A stretch of DNA of 64,000 bases from Negadavirga shengliensis (GTDB lineage Bacteria; Bacteroidota; Bacteroidia; Cytophagales; Cyclobacteriaceae): assembly GCF_042652345.1 (NCBI RefSeq), contig NZ_JBHSJJ010000017.1:62001-126000 (forward strand). Direction: 5' to 3'. The position numbers were made by a program, and so were the translations under genes. Numbering within the stretch: the first letter of the stretch is position 1; each line of letters begins with the position of its first letter. The notes below the pieces were generated by a model. The model searched no databases. It was not told the DNA's origin and saw only the letters and a program-made list of their open reading frames with translations. Shown here piece after piece: positions 32,487 to 40,989 of this stretch.

Positions 32487-35400
32487 ATGGCAAAAGCTGA
32501 AAGTTACAAAAGCACTTGTTCGTACTGTGGCGTGGGCTGCGGCATTATCGTGAAAAAGGACAAGAAGGGCAAAATAAAAGTGGAGGGGGATCCCGATTAT
32601 CCGGTAAACAGGGGAATGCTTTGTTCCAAAGGGATGAACCTTCACTATGTGGTAGCAGACAAGTCCGACAGGCTGCTTTATCCCAAGATGAGATGGGGGA
32701 AAAACCACCCGTTGGAAAGGGTGGGCTGGGACATGGCCATGGAGCGTGCCAGTGCCGTTTTCAAAAGTATCATCCATAAATACGGGCCGGATTCCGTGGC
32801 TTTTTATGTATCGGGACAATGTCTGACGGAAGAATATTATCTCGTTAACAAGCTCTGCAAAGGGTACCTAAAAACAAACAACATTGACACCAATTCCCGG
32901 CTTTGCATGAGTTCGGCTGTAATGGGCTATATCCAGACACTCGGAGAAGATTGTGTGCCGGTGAGTTACGAAGACATAGACCACGCTGACTGTTTTCTCG
33001 TGGCGGGAGCCAACCCAGCCTGGTGTCATCCTATCTTGTGGAGAAGGATAGAAAAGCAGAAGGAGCGCTATCCCGATACCAAGATCATCGTGGTGGACCC
33101 CAGGGAAACCGATAGCTGCGCCGTAGCAGACCTGCATTTACAGGTGCTGCCCGGTACCGACGAAATGCTGTATCATGCGATTGGCAGGTGTTTGATCGAA
33201 CAGGGGGATATCGATTCTGAATTTGTCAGGAACCATACAGATGGCTTCGAAGCATACAGCGAGAAGGTCATGCAGGTTTCGCTGGAGGAAATGTCGGAGC
33301 AATGCGGGGTTCCGGTGGAAGACATTAAAAAAGCTGCGGGATGGATAGGGGAGTCAGGGGGCTTTTTGACCCTATGGGCCATGGGGCTTAATCAAAGTGC
33401 TTCCGGCGTGAACCAGAACCTGGCCCTGATCGCCCTTAATCTGATTACCGGCCAGATCGGCAAACCGGGAGCCGGTCCTTTTTCTTTAACGGGCCAGCCC
33501 AATGCCATGGGCGGGAGAGAAGTGGGGGGGATGGCAACCCTTCTGGCCGCCCACCGGAAATTGAACAGCGAGGAAGACAGGAAGGAAATAGCCGCATATT
33601 GGGGAGTGGACGAAATTGCCTCCCGTCCCGGGAAGACGGCCACCCAGCTGTTTGAAGGGATAGAGGCAGGGGAGATCAAGGCGGTATGGATCATCTGCAC
33701 CAATCCTTTGGTAAGCATGCCTGAGGCCACAAAAGTAGAGGAGGCTTTGAAGAAGGCCAGATTCGTTGTGGTACAGGACATTTCCAGCGCCAACGCCGCG
33801 ATACCCTATGCCGACTTGGTCCTGCCAGCTGCAGGCTGGGGAGAAAAGGAAGGCACAATGACGAATTCCGAAAGAAGGATCAGTTACCTCAACCAGTTTA
33901 TACAAGCGCCTGGAGAAGCGTTGCCCGACGGGGAAATTCTGATGAAATTTGCCAATAAGATGGGCTTTCCGGGTTTTGATTACCGGGAATCGGCAGAAAT
34001 ATTTCAGGAACATGCGCAGCTGACGAAGGGAAGTCATATAGATATTTCCCGATTGGATTACGGATATCTGAAGGAAAAAGGAAGCGTTCAGTGGCCTTTT
34101 CTCTCCAAAGAAGAAGGGGGTACGGTGCGGCTATTTACAGACAATACTTTTTATACGCCCAACGGTAGGGCGCAGATCCTAGCAGGCGGGCCCACCCATG
34201 AAAAAGAAAAAACGGGTGAAGACTATCCCCTGATACTCACTACCGGGAGGATCAGGGACCAGTGGCACACCATGACCAGGACAGGCAAAGTCAACAAGCT
34301 CAACAAGCACATTCCTGATCCGTTTCTGGAAATCCATCCCCTGGATGCCCGGAGCCGGGGCATTGAAGATGGCGATACGGTGGTGGTAAAGGGAAAAAGG
34401 GGAGAGGTGAGGGTCCACGCCAAGGTTACCGACAAGATCAGGTCCGGAGTGGTCTTCCTGCCCATGCACTGGGGTAAAATCCTCAATAATGATTTTGCCA
34501 GAACCAATAACCTTACCGGAAACGCCATCGATCCGGTTTCAAAGCAACCTGATTTCAAATATTCGGCTGTCCAAGCGGCCCTCTATCGAAAACCCAAGCA
34601 AAAAATCGTGGTGGTGGGAGCCGGGGCTGCGGCGTATCGTTTTATCCAGACTTACCGCGAACTGAACAGGGAGGATGAAATACATGTGTTTTCTAAGGAA
34701 CAGCATCCGTTTTACAACAGGGTCTTGCTTCCTGACTATGTAAACCGCCACAAGAGCTGGGAAGATTTGAAGAAATTCAAGGATGGGGAAATGGATAAGC
34801 TTGATATTCATCTGTTCACTTCTAACGGGATTTCATCCATTGACCGTCACGCCAAATCCGTCATGGATGAACGTGGGAAAATGCATCATTATGACCGGTT
34901 GATCCTGGCTACCGGGAGCAGTGCGTTCATCCCGCCTGAGACCCCTATGCACTTGCCGGGGGTGTTTACCATGAGAAACCGTCAAAATGCCGATGACCTC
35001 AAAGCCTATTTGGATTATAAAGGCCATGTGGTGATTGTCGGGGGAGGCTTATTGGGTCTCGAATTGGCCGCTGCTCTCCGGGAGATCAGTGTGGAGGTGA
35101 CCATCGTACAGCTGGGCTCCAGGTTGATGGAACGGCAGTTGGACCATATGGGGAGTTCGTTGTTGCGGGAAAAGATTGAAGAGATGGGCGTGCGCTTGTT
35201 GATGAACAACCAAGTGGACAGGATTTCCCTGACAGAGCGGGATAAGGAGCTGTATGTACAGCTCAAAAGCGGTCAGGCACTTACCTGCAATGCCATAGTA
35301 TATGCCATTGGGACCCGGCCCAATGTTGAACTGGGTAAGTCTGCCGGTTTGCAGTGCGGTATAGGCATCAAAGTGAATGACTATCTGCAAAGCAGTGATC

Positions 35401-35999
35401 CTGATATATTTGCCATGGGGGAGATTGCGGAGCACCGGGGGAAATTGAACGGGATCACCGCGGCTGCGGAAGCCCAGGCAGATGTGGCAGCCCGTTATAT
35501 GGCGGGAGACCTGCTCAGTAGGTACGGTGGATCCATCCCTATGAATATCCTGAAATTTGCAGACCTAGATCTTTGTTCGCTAGGTATGCCGGAAGTGCCG
35601 CCCAATGCATCCGGTTATGAGGAAATCCTCATGATTGATACTGCGCAGACTTATTATAAAAAATGCATTGTGCATGAGGATAAGTTGGTGGGTGCCATAC
35701 TTATGGGCGATAAATCAGAGTTTGCGGAATTCAAAAGCCTCATAGAAGATAAAACGGAGTTGTCGGATAAAAGGCCCGAACTGCTTAGGGGAAAGAGCCA
35801 GAAAGAACCCATAATGGGTGAACTGGTTTGTTCCTGTGCCCAGGTGGGAAAAGGAAACATCGACAAAGCCATAGCGTCGGGATGCAGGGAGTTTCGGGCT
35901 TTATGCCAGCAAACAGGTGCAGGTTTGGGCTGTGGAAGCTGCAAACCTGAAGTAAGGAAGATACTGGATGCACGATCCTTGGCCGAAGTTCCCGTCTGA
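32487..35999 (+). CDS. Assimilatory nitrate reductase fused to FAD/NAD reductase and BFD [2Fe-2S] modules
   Basis: 1170 residues, cytosolic. Residues 1-60 hold a [4Fe-4S] site (Cys11, Cys14, Cys18, Cys46). The molybdopterin domain runs to about 560 with the Mo-ligand candidate Cys140 in NSRLCMSSAVMG, and a molybdopterin-dinucleotide binding domain spans about 575-690 (LTTGRIRDQWHTMTRTGKVN). From 703 a NirB-like pyridine-nucleotide-disulphide reductase starts (KIVVVGAGAAAYRFI), with LATGSSAFIPPE, the NAD motif VVIVGGGLLGLELAAAL and the FAD motif DIFAMGEIAEH. Residues 1112-1165 are a BFD-like [2Fe-2S] domain (LVCSCAQVGKGN, then ALCQQTGAGLGCGSC). It thus reduces nitrate to nitrite with NAD(P)H within one chain; elsewhere the reductase is a separate NasC/NirB part. 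Confidence 0.92.
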   Translation: MAKAESYKSTCSYCGVGCGIIVKKDKKGKIKVEGDPDYPVNRGMLCSKGMNLHYVVADKSDRLLYPKMRWGKNHPLERVGWDMAMERASAVFKSIIHKYGPDSVAFYVSGQCLTEEYYLVNKLCKGYLKTNNIDTNSRLCMSSAVMGYIQTLGEDCVPVSYEDIDHADCFLVAGANPAWCHPILWRRIEKQKERYPDTKIIVVDPRETDSCAVADLHLQVLPGTDEMLYHAIGRCLIEQGDIDSEFVRNHTDGFEAYSEKVMQVSLEEMSEQCGVPVEDIKKAAGWIGESGGFLTLWAMGLNQSASGVNQNLALIALNLITGQIGKPGAGPFSLTGQPNAMGGREVGGMATLLAAHRKLNSEEDRKEIAAYWGVDEIASRPGKTATQLFEGIEAGEIKAVWIICTNPLVSMPEATKVEEALKKARFVVVQDISSANAAIPYADLVLPAAGWGEKEGTMTNSERRISYLNQFIQAPGEALPDGEILMKFANKMGFPGFDYRESAEIFQEHAQLTKGSHIDISRLDYGYLKEKGSVQWPFLSKEEGGTVRLFTDNTFYTPNGRAQILAGGPTHEKEKTGEDYPLILTTGRIRDQWHTMTRTGKVNKLNKHIPDPFLEIHPLDARSRGIEDGDTVVVKGKRGEVRVHAKVTDKIRSGVVFLPMHWGKILNNDFARTNNLTGNAIDPVSKQPDFKYSAVQAALYRKPKQKIVVVGAGAAAYRFIQTYRELNREDEIHVFSKEQHPFYNRVLLPDYVNRHKSWEDLKKFKDGEMDKLDIHLFTSNGISSIDRHAKSVMDERGKMHHYDRLILATGSSAFIPPETPMHLPGVFTMRNRQNADDLKAYLDYKGHVVIVGGGLLGLELAAALREISVEVTIVQLGSRLMERQLDHMGSSLLREKIEEMGVRLLMNNQVDRISLTERDKELYVQLKSGQALTCNAIVYAIGTRPNVELGKSAGLQCGIGIKVNDYLQSSDPDIFAMGEIAEHRGKLNGITAAAEAQADVAARYMAGDLLSRYGGSIPMNILKFADLDLCSLGMPEVPPNASGYEEILMIDTAQTYYKKCIVHEDKLVGAILMGDKSEFAEFKSLIEDKTELSDKRPELLRGKSQKEPIMGELVCSCAQVGKGNIDKAIASGCREFRALCQQTGAGLGCGSCKPEVRKILDARSLAEVPV

Positions 36000-36061
36000 T
36001 TTTTTGGAATAGATGCTGAAATTATGGCCAATTTCGTCAATAATCATTTAATTTTAAGGCG

Positions 36062-37531
36062 ATGAATACGGAGGATATAGCTGTAAAAGAGAACCGAAAC
36101 GACAACGACATGATCAAAAAAGCGGACCTGGTGAGGGTGTTTGTCAAAGGAGGGATTATTTCTCCCGGGGATTTTATGAAGACCATTGACACAGCACTTC
36201 GCTTGGGAACGGATTATATCCACCTTGGTTCACGCCAGGATATCCTTTTTCCGGTAAGGAACAAAAACCTTGAAACGCTGGATGAGACTTTCAGTGAAAT
36301 CAGCACACCTTATGATACGGACGGGGAGGCCTATCACAACATTGTCACTTCCTACACCGCTTTGGACGTCATGCCTACGACTCATTGGCTGGCTTCCCAT
36401 ACTTACCATTATATCCTTGATACATTTGATTACAGACCTAAACTAAAAATCAATATCACAGACCCGGTACAGAGCCTGGTCCCTTTGTTTACGGGCAACA
36501 TCAACTTTGTAGCTTCTTCAACAGAAAATTTTTGGTATTTATATATCCGTTTTTCAGAATGGGGAAATAAACCCTGGTGTGCCCCTGACCTGATTTATGG
36601 CTTTGATCTGGCCAAAGTGGCCCGTAAAATTGAGGAGCTGGAGCCCTTAAAGGCGAATAGAGGGTACGAGGACATCTACAAGGACGTAATGGAGGCTTTG
36701 CAGCTCAATACACAGCCGGCCGCACATCAGCTGGATTATCCTGAACCCAACACCCTTTATTACGAAGGCATGAACCGTATCGTGGGGGGTAAATATTGGC
36801 TGGGGCTATATTGGAGAAATAACCGCTTCAGCATTGGTTTCCTCAAGGCCCTCTGTCAGTTATGTCTGGATACAGACCTTGGAAAGATAAGCCTGACGCC
36901 GTGGAAATCCATTATTGTAAAAGGGATTGCTGAAAAAGACCGCCTCAGGTGGGAGAAACTTTTGGGAAAATATGGCATCAATATCCGCCACAGTTCCCTG
37001 GAGTTAAATTGGCATTTACCCGTATTGGATGAAGAGGCATTGGAGCTGAAAAATTACCTCGTGAGGGCTTTGGATAAGGTGGATATTAGTACTTATGGGC
37101 TTTCTTTCTCCATCAAGACCCGGCACATGGTGCTTTTTACCTCTGTGGCCATAGAAAAAAACGCAAGTGGCGGGAAAGACGGGGACAGTTATAACATAAT
37201 GTATGCAAGGGATTTTAATCCCAATGGTTTGGATTATATTTACTACGTAAAAGGGGTTTCCAGGGAAGCAGTTCCCCCCTTGCTCATCGAATTGAGTTAT
37301 AAATACTATGATCAACTGGATATAAAAAAGGAGGAGAAGGTCCAGAAGGGCAAGGAAGCTGAAGAAAGGAAAATCCACAAATACCAGTGTACGATGTGCC
37401 TCACCGTGTACGATGAAAAGCTGGGGGATCCAGCCTCAGGGGTTTCTCCGGGAACTTCCTTTCTGTCACTGCCTTCAAATTACTGTTGTCCCATTTGCGA
37501 AAGCCCCAAGTCGGCTTTCAAAAGAATATGA
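36062..37531 (+). CDS. Nitrite/sulphite-reductase-like protein without sirohaem/Fe-S cysteines, C-terminal rubredoxin
   Basis: 489 residues. Residues 20-435 show the repeat architecture of nitrite/sulphite reductases: KADLVRVFVKGGIISPGDFM, LGTDYIHLGSRQDILFP, then NIVTSYTALDVMPTTHWLAS, KLKINITDPVQSLVPLFTGN, a second ferredoxin-like half (LGKISLTPWKSIIVKGI), and a C lobe. The four cysteines that bind the coupled [4Fe-4S]-sirohaem in the family are absent: before the rubredoxin the protein has only one Cys near residue 180 and CQLC near 270. Residues 440-489 are a rubredoxin-like domain (CTMC, then CCPIC). It directly follows the NasA fusion. It is either a catalytically different nitrite reductase or an electron-transfer partner; the activity is open. 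Confidence 0.7.
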   Translation: MNTEDIAVKENRNDNDMIKKADLVRVFVKGGIISPGDFMKTIDTALRLGTDYIHLGSRQDILFPVRNKNLETLDETFSEISTPYDTDGEAYHNIVTSYTALDVMPTTHWLASHTYHYILDTFDYRPKLKINITDPVQSLVPLFTGNINFVASSTENFWYLYIRFSEWGNKPWCAPDLIYGFDLAKVARKIEELEPLKANRGYEDIYKDVMEALQLNTQPAAHQLDYPEPNTLYYEGMNRIVGGKYWLGLYWRNNRFSIGFLKALCQLCLDTDLGKISLTPWKSIIVKGIAEKDRLRWEKLLGKYGINIRHSSLELNWHLPVLDEEALELKNYLVRALDKVDISTYGLSFSIKTRHMVLFTSVAIEKNASGGKDGDSYNIMYARDFNPNGLDYIYYVKGVSREAVPPLLIELSYKYYDQLDIKKEEKVQKGKEAEERKIHKYQCTMCLTVYDEKLGDPASGVSPGTSFLSLPSNYCCPICESPKSAFKRI

Positions 37532-37701
37532 TTGGAGGATATGGGAAGGGGGATTTTGTTGTTTTCGGGTGGTTGTCATTGTTGTCGTGGTTGTCATGGT
37601 CGGGGAGTGGAATTGGATTGCGTCTTAGGTTTTTGCGGAAGTCAAAAGTTTTAGAACCGAACATTTGTCCACTGGTTCCGAATAAAAAAAACTATAATCA
37701 T

Positions 37702-38076
37702 ATGAAGTTACGCATTCATAAAAACAGTGTCCGCCTTAGGCTGTCGCAAACGGAAGTAGACCGAATAGGTAAGGGGCTTCCTGTTAAAGAGTCACTGGTT
37801 TTACCTGGAGGAGATACAAATGTGCTTTCCTACTGGCTTCAAACGGATGATAAAGCACAGGAAATCGGTGTCCAATTTGCGGAAAATACGATTCTTGTAA
37901 CCGTGCCGCCTGCGCTGGCGTCTTCTTGGGCTTTTTCCGATCAGGTGGGTATGGAAAGTAACTTTCGAATCGCAGATGATCATGAGCTTTATCTTCTTAT
38001 AGAAAAGGATTTTCAATGCCTTCACAAAAGACCCGGTGAAGATGAAAGTGATAATTTCCCACATCCTGAGAAATAA
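37702..38076 (+). CDS. DUF7009 family protein
   Basis: 124 residues from ATG 37702; an upstream in-frame extension has no support. Blocks match the DUF7009 family of Bacteroidota: MKLRIHKNSVRLRLSQTEVD, KESLVLPGGDT, VSYWLQ-like LSYWLQTDD, ILVTVPPALASSWAFSDQVG, and LYLLIEKDFQCLHKRPGEDE then SDNFPHPEK. The family is often found near molybdenum-cofactor or nitrate genes. No function is established; a role connected with the nitrate reductase is only suggested by position, 170 bases after the rubredoxin protein. Confidence 0.78.
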   Translation: MKLRIHKNSVRLRLSQTEVDRIGKGLPVKESLVLPGGDTNVLSYWLQTDDKAQEIGVQFAENTILVTVPPALASSWAFSDQVGMESNFRIADDHELYLLIEKDFQCLHKRPGEDESDNFPHPEK

Positions 38077-38424
38077 AAAGGGTGTGTAGAAGGTGTTTTC
38101 AGGTAGCCTTAATCCCCGATTTTTACTATATATTCGATTTTTTTAACACTATAGCTCTCGTTTGCGCTAAAAATTGTCCGGGAACTTCTTCTTTTTGACT
38201 GAAAGATAATAACTTTGGAGCGGTATCCACTGAGTGCCACCCTAAATAGGGTGGAGTAGCATCCGGTATCCGATGAATAGGGGAAATTCACTATTTTCCC
38301 TGAATTGCTTTCTGTTTTCTAAGCAGAAATTTTTTGTTTATGGTTATGTGTTTTGAAAAAACTTAAAGACGACGAACCTATCCAAAGCTGGATCAATGAA
38401 CTGTTTCAATTATAATATATTGAC
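38077..38424. other. Intergenic region with a hairpin bracketed by GGTATCC repeats
   Basis: 348 bases with no secure gene. CCACCCT-AAAT-AGGGTGG (38237-38254) is a perfect 7-bp hairpin lying between two CGGTATCC direct repeats (38221-38228 and 38263-38270). A 20-codon TTG-start frame at 38353-38415 just before the PAS gene is weak. The region presumably carries the PAS sensor promoter. Confidence 0.4.
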
Positions 38425-40119
38425 ATGTATTCTGGAAATTCATTAATAAGTATAGGTTTAGTATTTTTTCCGGCCTTACTTAATATTTCACTTTTAATTT
38501 ATCTGTTTGCAAAATTTCCCAGAAATGCCACCATAAATATTTTCGCCTTGTTTTTGATAGCGATGATTTTTTGGCAGGTGGAAGAAGTTATTCTCCGGTT
38601 CGAATTGAATATAGAGGAGGTCAGAAGAGTAGATCAAATACTGTCAATAGGCTGGATGGCTGTGGGACCCCTGTTTTTCCATTTTACGGTACTGTATACC
38701 AGGGTCGAGTTTGTCCGGAGCCGTTATTTTTATTTTTTGACTTACGGCGCCTATTTGTTTTTCTACATAAGTTACCATTCCAATCCGGTTCCTACAGAGT
38801 TTATATACCAAGAATTTTGGGGTTATTTTCCTTCAGTGAGGGAAGCCTCCTTAGACCTGGGACACAGGGTATGGATTGCAGCAATGGTTTTTTTGGGCAT
38901 TATATTCATGTACCGTTATGCCAGTAGAAAAGATCTGGAGCAGATCTATCGGAACCAGGCCAAAATGATTCTGATAGGCATTTCTTTGCCGGCGGTTTTC
39001 GGAGTCTATTCCCACATTCTACTGCCCATGCTTTCGATGCCTGATATTCCTTTGACAGCTACTTTGATGACGGCCATACCGATAGTAACCATCATCAGTT
39101 TGTCCAGATATAACTTGTTCAATTACTTTGAAAACTTGATAGTGGAGGACCTGCTCGTCAAATTGGATGTTATCATCATTTTGATCAACAGTTCTTATCA
39201 GATCATATATATGAATCCCCTGGCCAAGCGGCTATTTGGCAGAGAAGGAGACCATCTGAATTTTTTTTCTATAAACACCATATTACATCGGAAACCCGGA
39301 GAATCTGAAGAGAAGGGGCCATCGTTGGCCGAACTGTTGCCTTTCCAACAGAATATTAAAGGACTGAGGTTGGATTTTTTATCAAATAAAGAAGAAATAG
39401 TTCCCGTCCTGCTTTCAACCCAGGTCATCAAAAATAATTTTTATTCCAACCATACGATGCTTTTGGGGTATGACCTGTCGGAAATCAACAGGTACGAGGA
39501 AGAACTGAGGGTTTTTAACGAAAAATACAACTTGCTGCTGAAAGCAACAAATGAAGCCGTTTTTGATGTGGATGCCAAAACCGGGCTTTTGAACTGGGGA
39601 GGGGGGTATCAAGCTTTTTTTGGCCATTTTCCAGCTAACTTGCCCCGCACCGTTGAGGAATTTTGTCATAAGATTCATAAAGATGACCTTGAGAGATTCC
39701 AATCAATTGTTTCCAGAATGGAAAAAAGGGAAAAGAATGTACTGAACCTTGAATACCGTTTACAATCACACGGCGGTGGTTATCTGTATGTCTTACAACG
39801 GTCTTATGTAGTGTTTGATCCAACGGGTAACCCTATCAGGATAGTGGGCGCATTAAAAGATGTGACTCAGGAAAAGGAACACTTGAGGGAATTGACCAGG
39901 AAAAATGAAAAGCTTAAAGAAATTGCCTGGATTCAGTCCCATGAGGTAAGGAGGCCCCTGAGCAATATTTTGGGATTGATAGACATGTTGTGTATGGATT
40001 CCCGCATTTCGGAAAAAGAAAAGAAAGTATTGTTCGATGCGCTTAAAAAATCCGGTGTTGAACTGGACCGGATTATTCACCGGATTGTGGAAAAATCCAC
40101 CAATTTAAAGGGGGAATAA
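38425..40119 (+). CDS. 7TM-PAS-PAS sensor ending in a HisKA-like helix, no ATPase domain
   Basis: 564 residues. The first 225 contain about seven membrane helices, the histidine-kinase N-terminal 7TM type sensor module (ISIGLVFFPALLNISLLIYL onward). Around 235-350 lies a PAS domain (DVIIILINSSYQIIYMNPLA), and around 365-490 a second PAS/PAC (LLLKATNEAVFDVDAKTGLL, ending IRIVGALKDVTQEKEHL). The C terminus has a phosphoacceptor-like helix WIQSHEVRRPLSNILGLIDM with His506 and stops 58 residues later. There is no N, G1 or G2 box, so no HATPase_c domain can exist. Such truncated sensors are frequent in Bacteroidota and may signal by heterodimerising. Single gene. Confidence 0.85.
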   Translation: MYSGNSLISIGLVFFPALLNISLLIYLFAKFPRNATINIFALFLIAMIFWQVEEVILRFELNIEEVRRVDQILSIGWMAVGPLFFHFTVLYTRVEFVRSRYFYFLTYGAYLFFYISYHSNPVPTEFIYQEFWGYFPSVREASLDLGHRVWIAAMVFLGIIFMYRYASRKDLEQIYRNQAKMILIGISLPAVFGVYSHILLPMLSMPDIPLTATLMTAIPIVTIISLSRYNLFNYFENLIVEDLLVKLDVIIILINSSYQIIYMNPLAKRLFGREGDHLNFFSINTILHRKPGESEEKGPSLAELLPFQQNIKGLRLDFLSNKEEIVPVLLSTQVIKNNFYSNHTMLLGYDLSEINRYEEELRVFNEKYNLLLKATNEAVFDVDAKTGLLNWGGGYQAFFGHFPANLPRTVEEFCHKIHKDDLERFQSIVSRMEKREKNVLNLEYRLQSHGGGYLYVLQRSYVVFDPTGNPIRIVGALKDVTQEKEHLRELTRKNEKLKEIAWIQSHEVRRPLSNILGLIDMLCMDSRISEKEKKVLFDALKKSGVELDRIIHRIVEKSTNLKGE

Positions 40120-40227
40120 AATGCTTTCCGGAACCCGGTTTTTCGTTTAATTGGAAATCATTAATGACCGACCCAGGTAAATCAAGGGGGTAGTGCTTTC
40201 CACCCAGCAAATAAAATAGTAATCCCG

Positions 40228-40989
40228 CTATTCGTTCAGGAGGAAGGGTTTCTGGGGATTGTAGAGATCATGGTCCACATCTCCAACCGCTCCTTCCACC
40301 TTGCCCCGATCGCTGCGTTGCCAGATCAACCAACCTTTTTCCTGCCAGATGGGTGGGATTTTGGGTTTTTCCACTCCATATTCAGCAATCCACAATTCAT
40401 AATTCGTGAATTCTGAATGGTTTAGATATTGTTCCCCAAAGGGGTGGTTTGTATAGATAATGGGCTTGACATCCAGCTTGTTTTCCACTTCCTTGAGCCA
40501 GGTCAACACCTCTTTCTGAAAGCTGGGTACATCCACAGCTCCCTTCAGGCCCCCTTGCTCCAAGTCAAGCACAGGAGGCAGGTTTCCGGAATGATAATCC
40601 ACCACAGAGACAAAATGAGCAGCCTGCTCTTTGGCATCCTCATTAGAGGTGAAAAAATGGTAGGAACCGTGTAGCAGATTTACTGCTTGCGCGCCTGCTT
40701 TGTTTTTTAAATATTTTGGGTCTTTATAAGTGCTTCCCTGAGTGGCTTTGTCATAAACAAAACTTACCTGCGCATCTTTGATCTTTTGCCAATCAATATC
40801 TCCTTGAAAATGCGACACATCTATTCCAAGAATAACTGAGTCGGCGGTGACGTTTCCGATATGAGAAGGGTTTTCTGTACTTTTTACTTCTGTAACAGAG
40901 GATTTTTGTGGAGTGGATGAACGCCCTTTGGAGTTGCAGGAGATAATTGTAACCCAAAAAAGCAAAAGCAATATTCTGTGTGCATTCAT
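40228..40989 (-). CDS. GH25 lysozyme-like lipoprotein
   Basis: 253 residues. Lipoprotein signal MNAHRILLLLFWVTIISC (Cys18). The GH25 fold starts at GIDVSHFQGDIDWQKIKDAQ (Asp57), followed by FVYDKATQGSTYKDP, GSYHFFTSNEDAKEQAAHF, then LPPVLDLEQGG with the Asp/Glu pair of the active site, KPIIYTNHPFGEQYL, LWIAEYGVEKPKIPPIWQE and a closing DVDHDLYN. GH25 enzymes cleave N-acetylmuramyl-N-acetylglucosamine bonds of peptidoglycan. Here it is likely an outer-membrane-anchored muramidase. Its start overlaps the end of the upstream membrane-protein gene by four bases (40986-40989), so both are translated as one operon. Confidence 0.88.
   Translation of the reverse strand: MNAHRILLLLFWVTIISCNSKGRSSTPQKSSVTEVKSTENPSHIGNVTADSVILGIDVSHFQGDIDWQKIKDAQVSFVYDKATQGSTYKDPKYLKNKAGAQAVNLLHGSYHFFTSNEDAKEQAAHFVSVVDYHSGNLPPVLDLEQGGLKGAVDVPSFQKEVLTWLKEVENKLDVKPIIYTNHPFGEQYLNHSEFTNYELWIAEYGVEKPKIPPIWQEKGWLIWQRSDRGKVEGAVGDVDHDLYNPQKPFLLNE

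Noticed and set aside
32313..32819. 168-codon minus-strand frame across the transporter-reductase junction
   Set aside because: It overlaps the ends of two well-supported genes on the opposite strand and resembles nothing.
37540..37701. Upstream extension of the DUF7009 gene
   Set aside because: The extension has low-complexity valine/serine/glycine content and covers an obvious intergenic leader; the family starts at the ATG 37702.
38353..38415. 20-codon TTG-start frame just before the PAS sensor gene
   Set aside because: Rare start codon, no ribosome binding site, and length within chance. It could be the tail of an old gene but cannot be supported.
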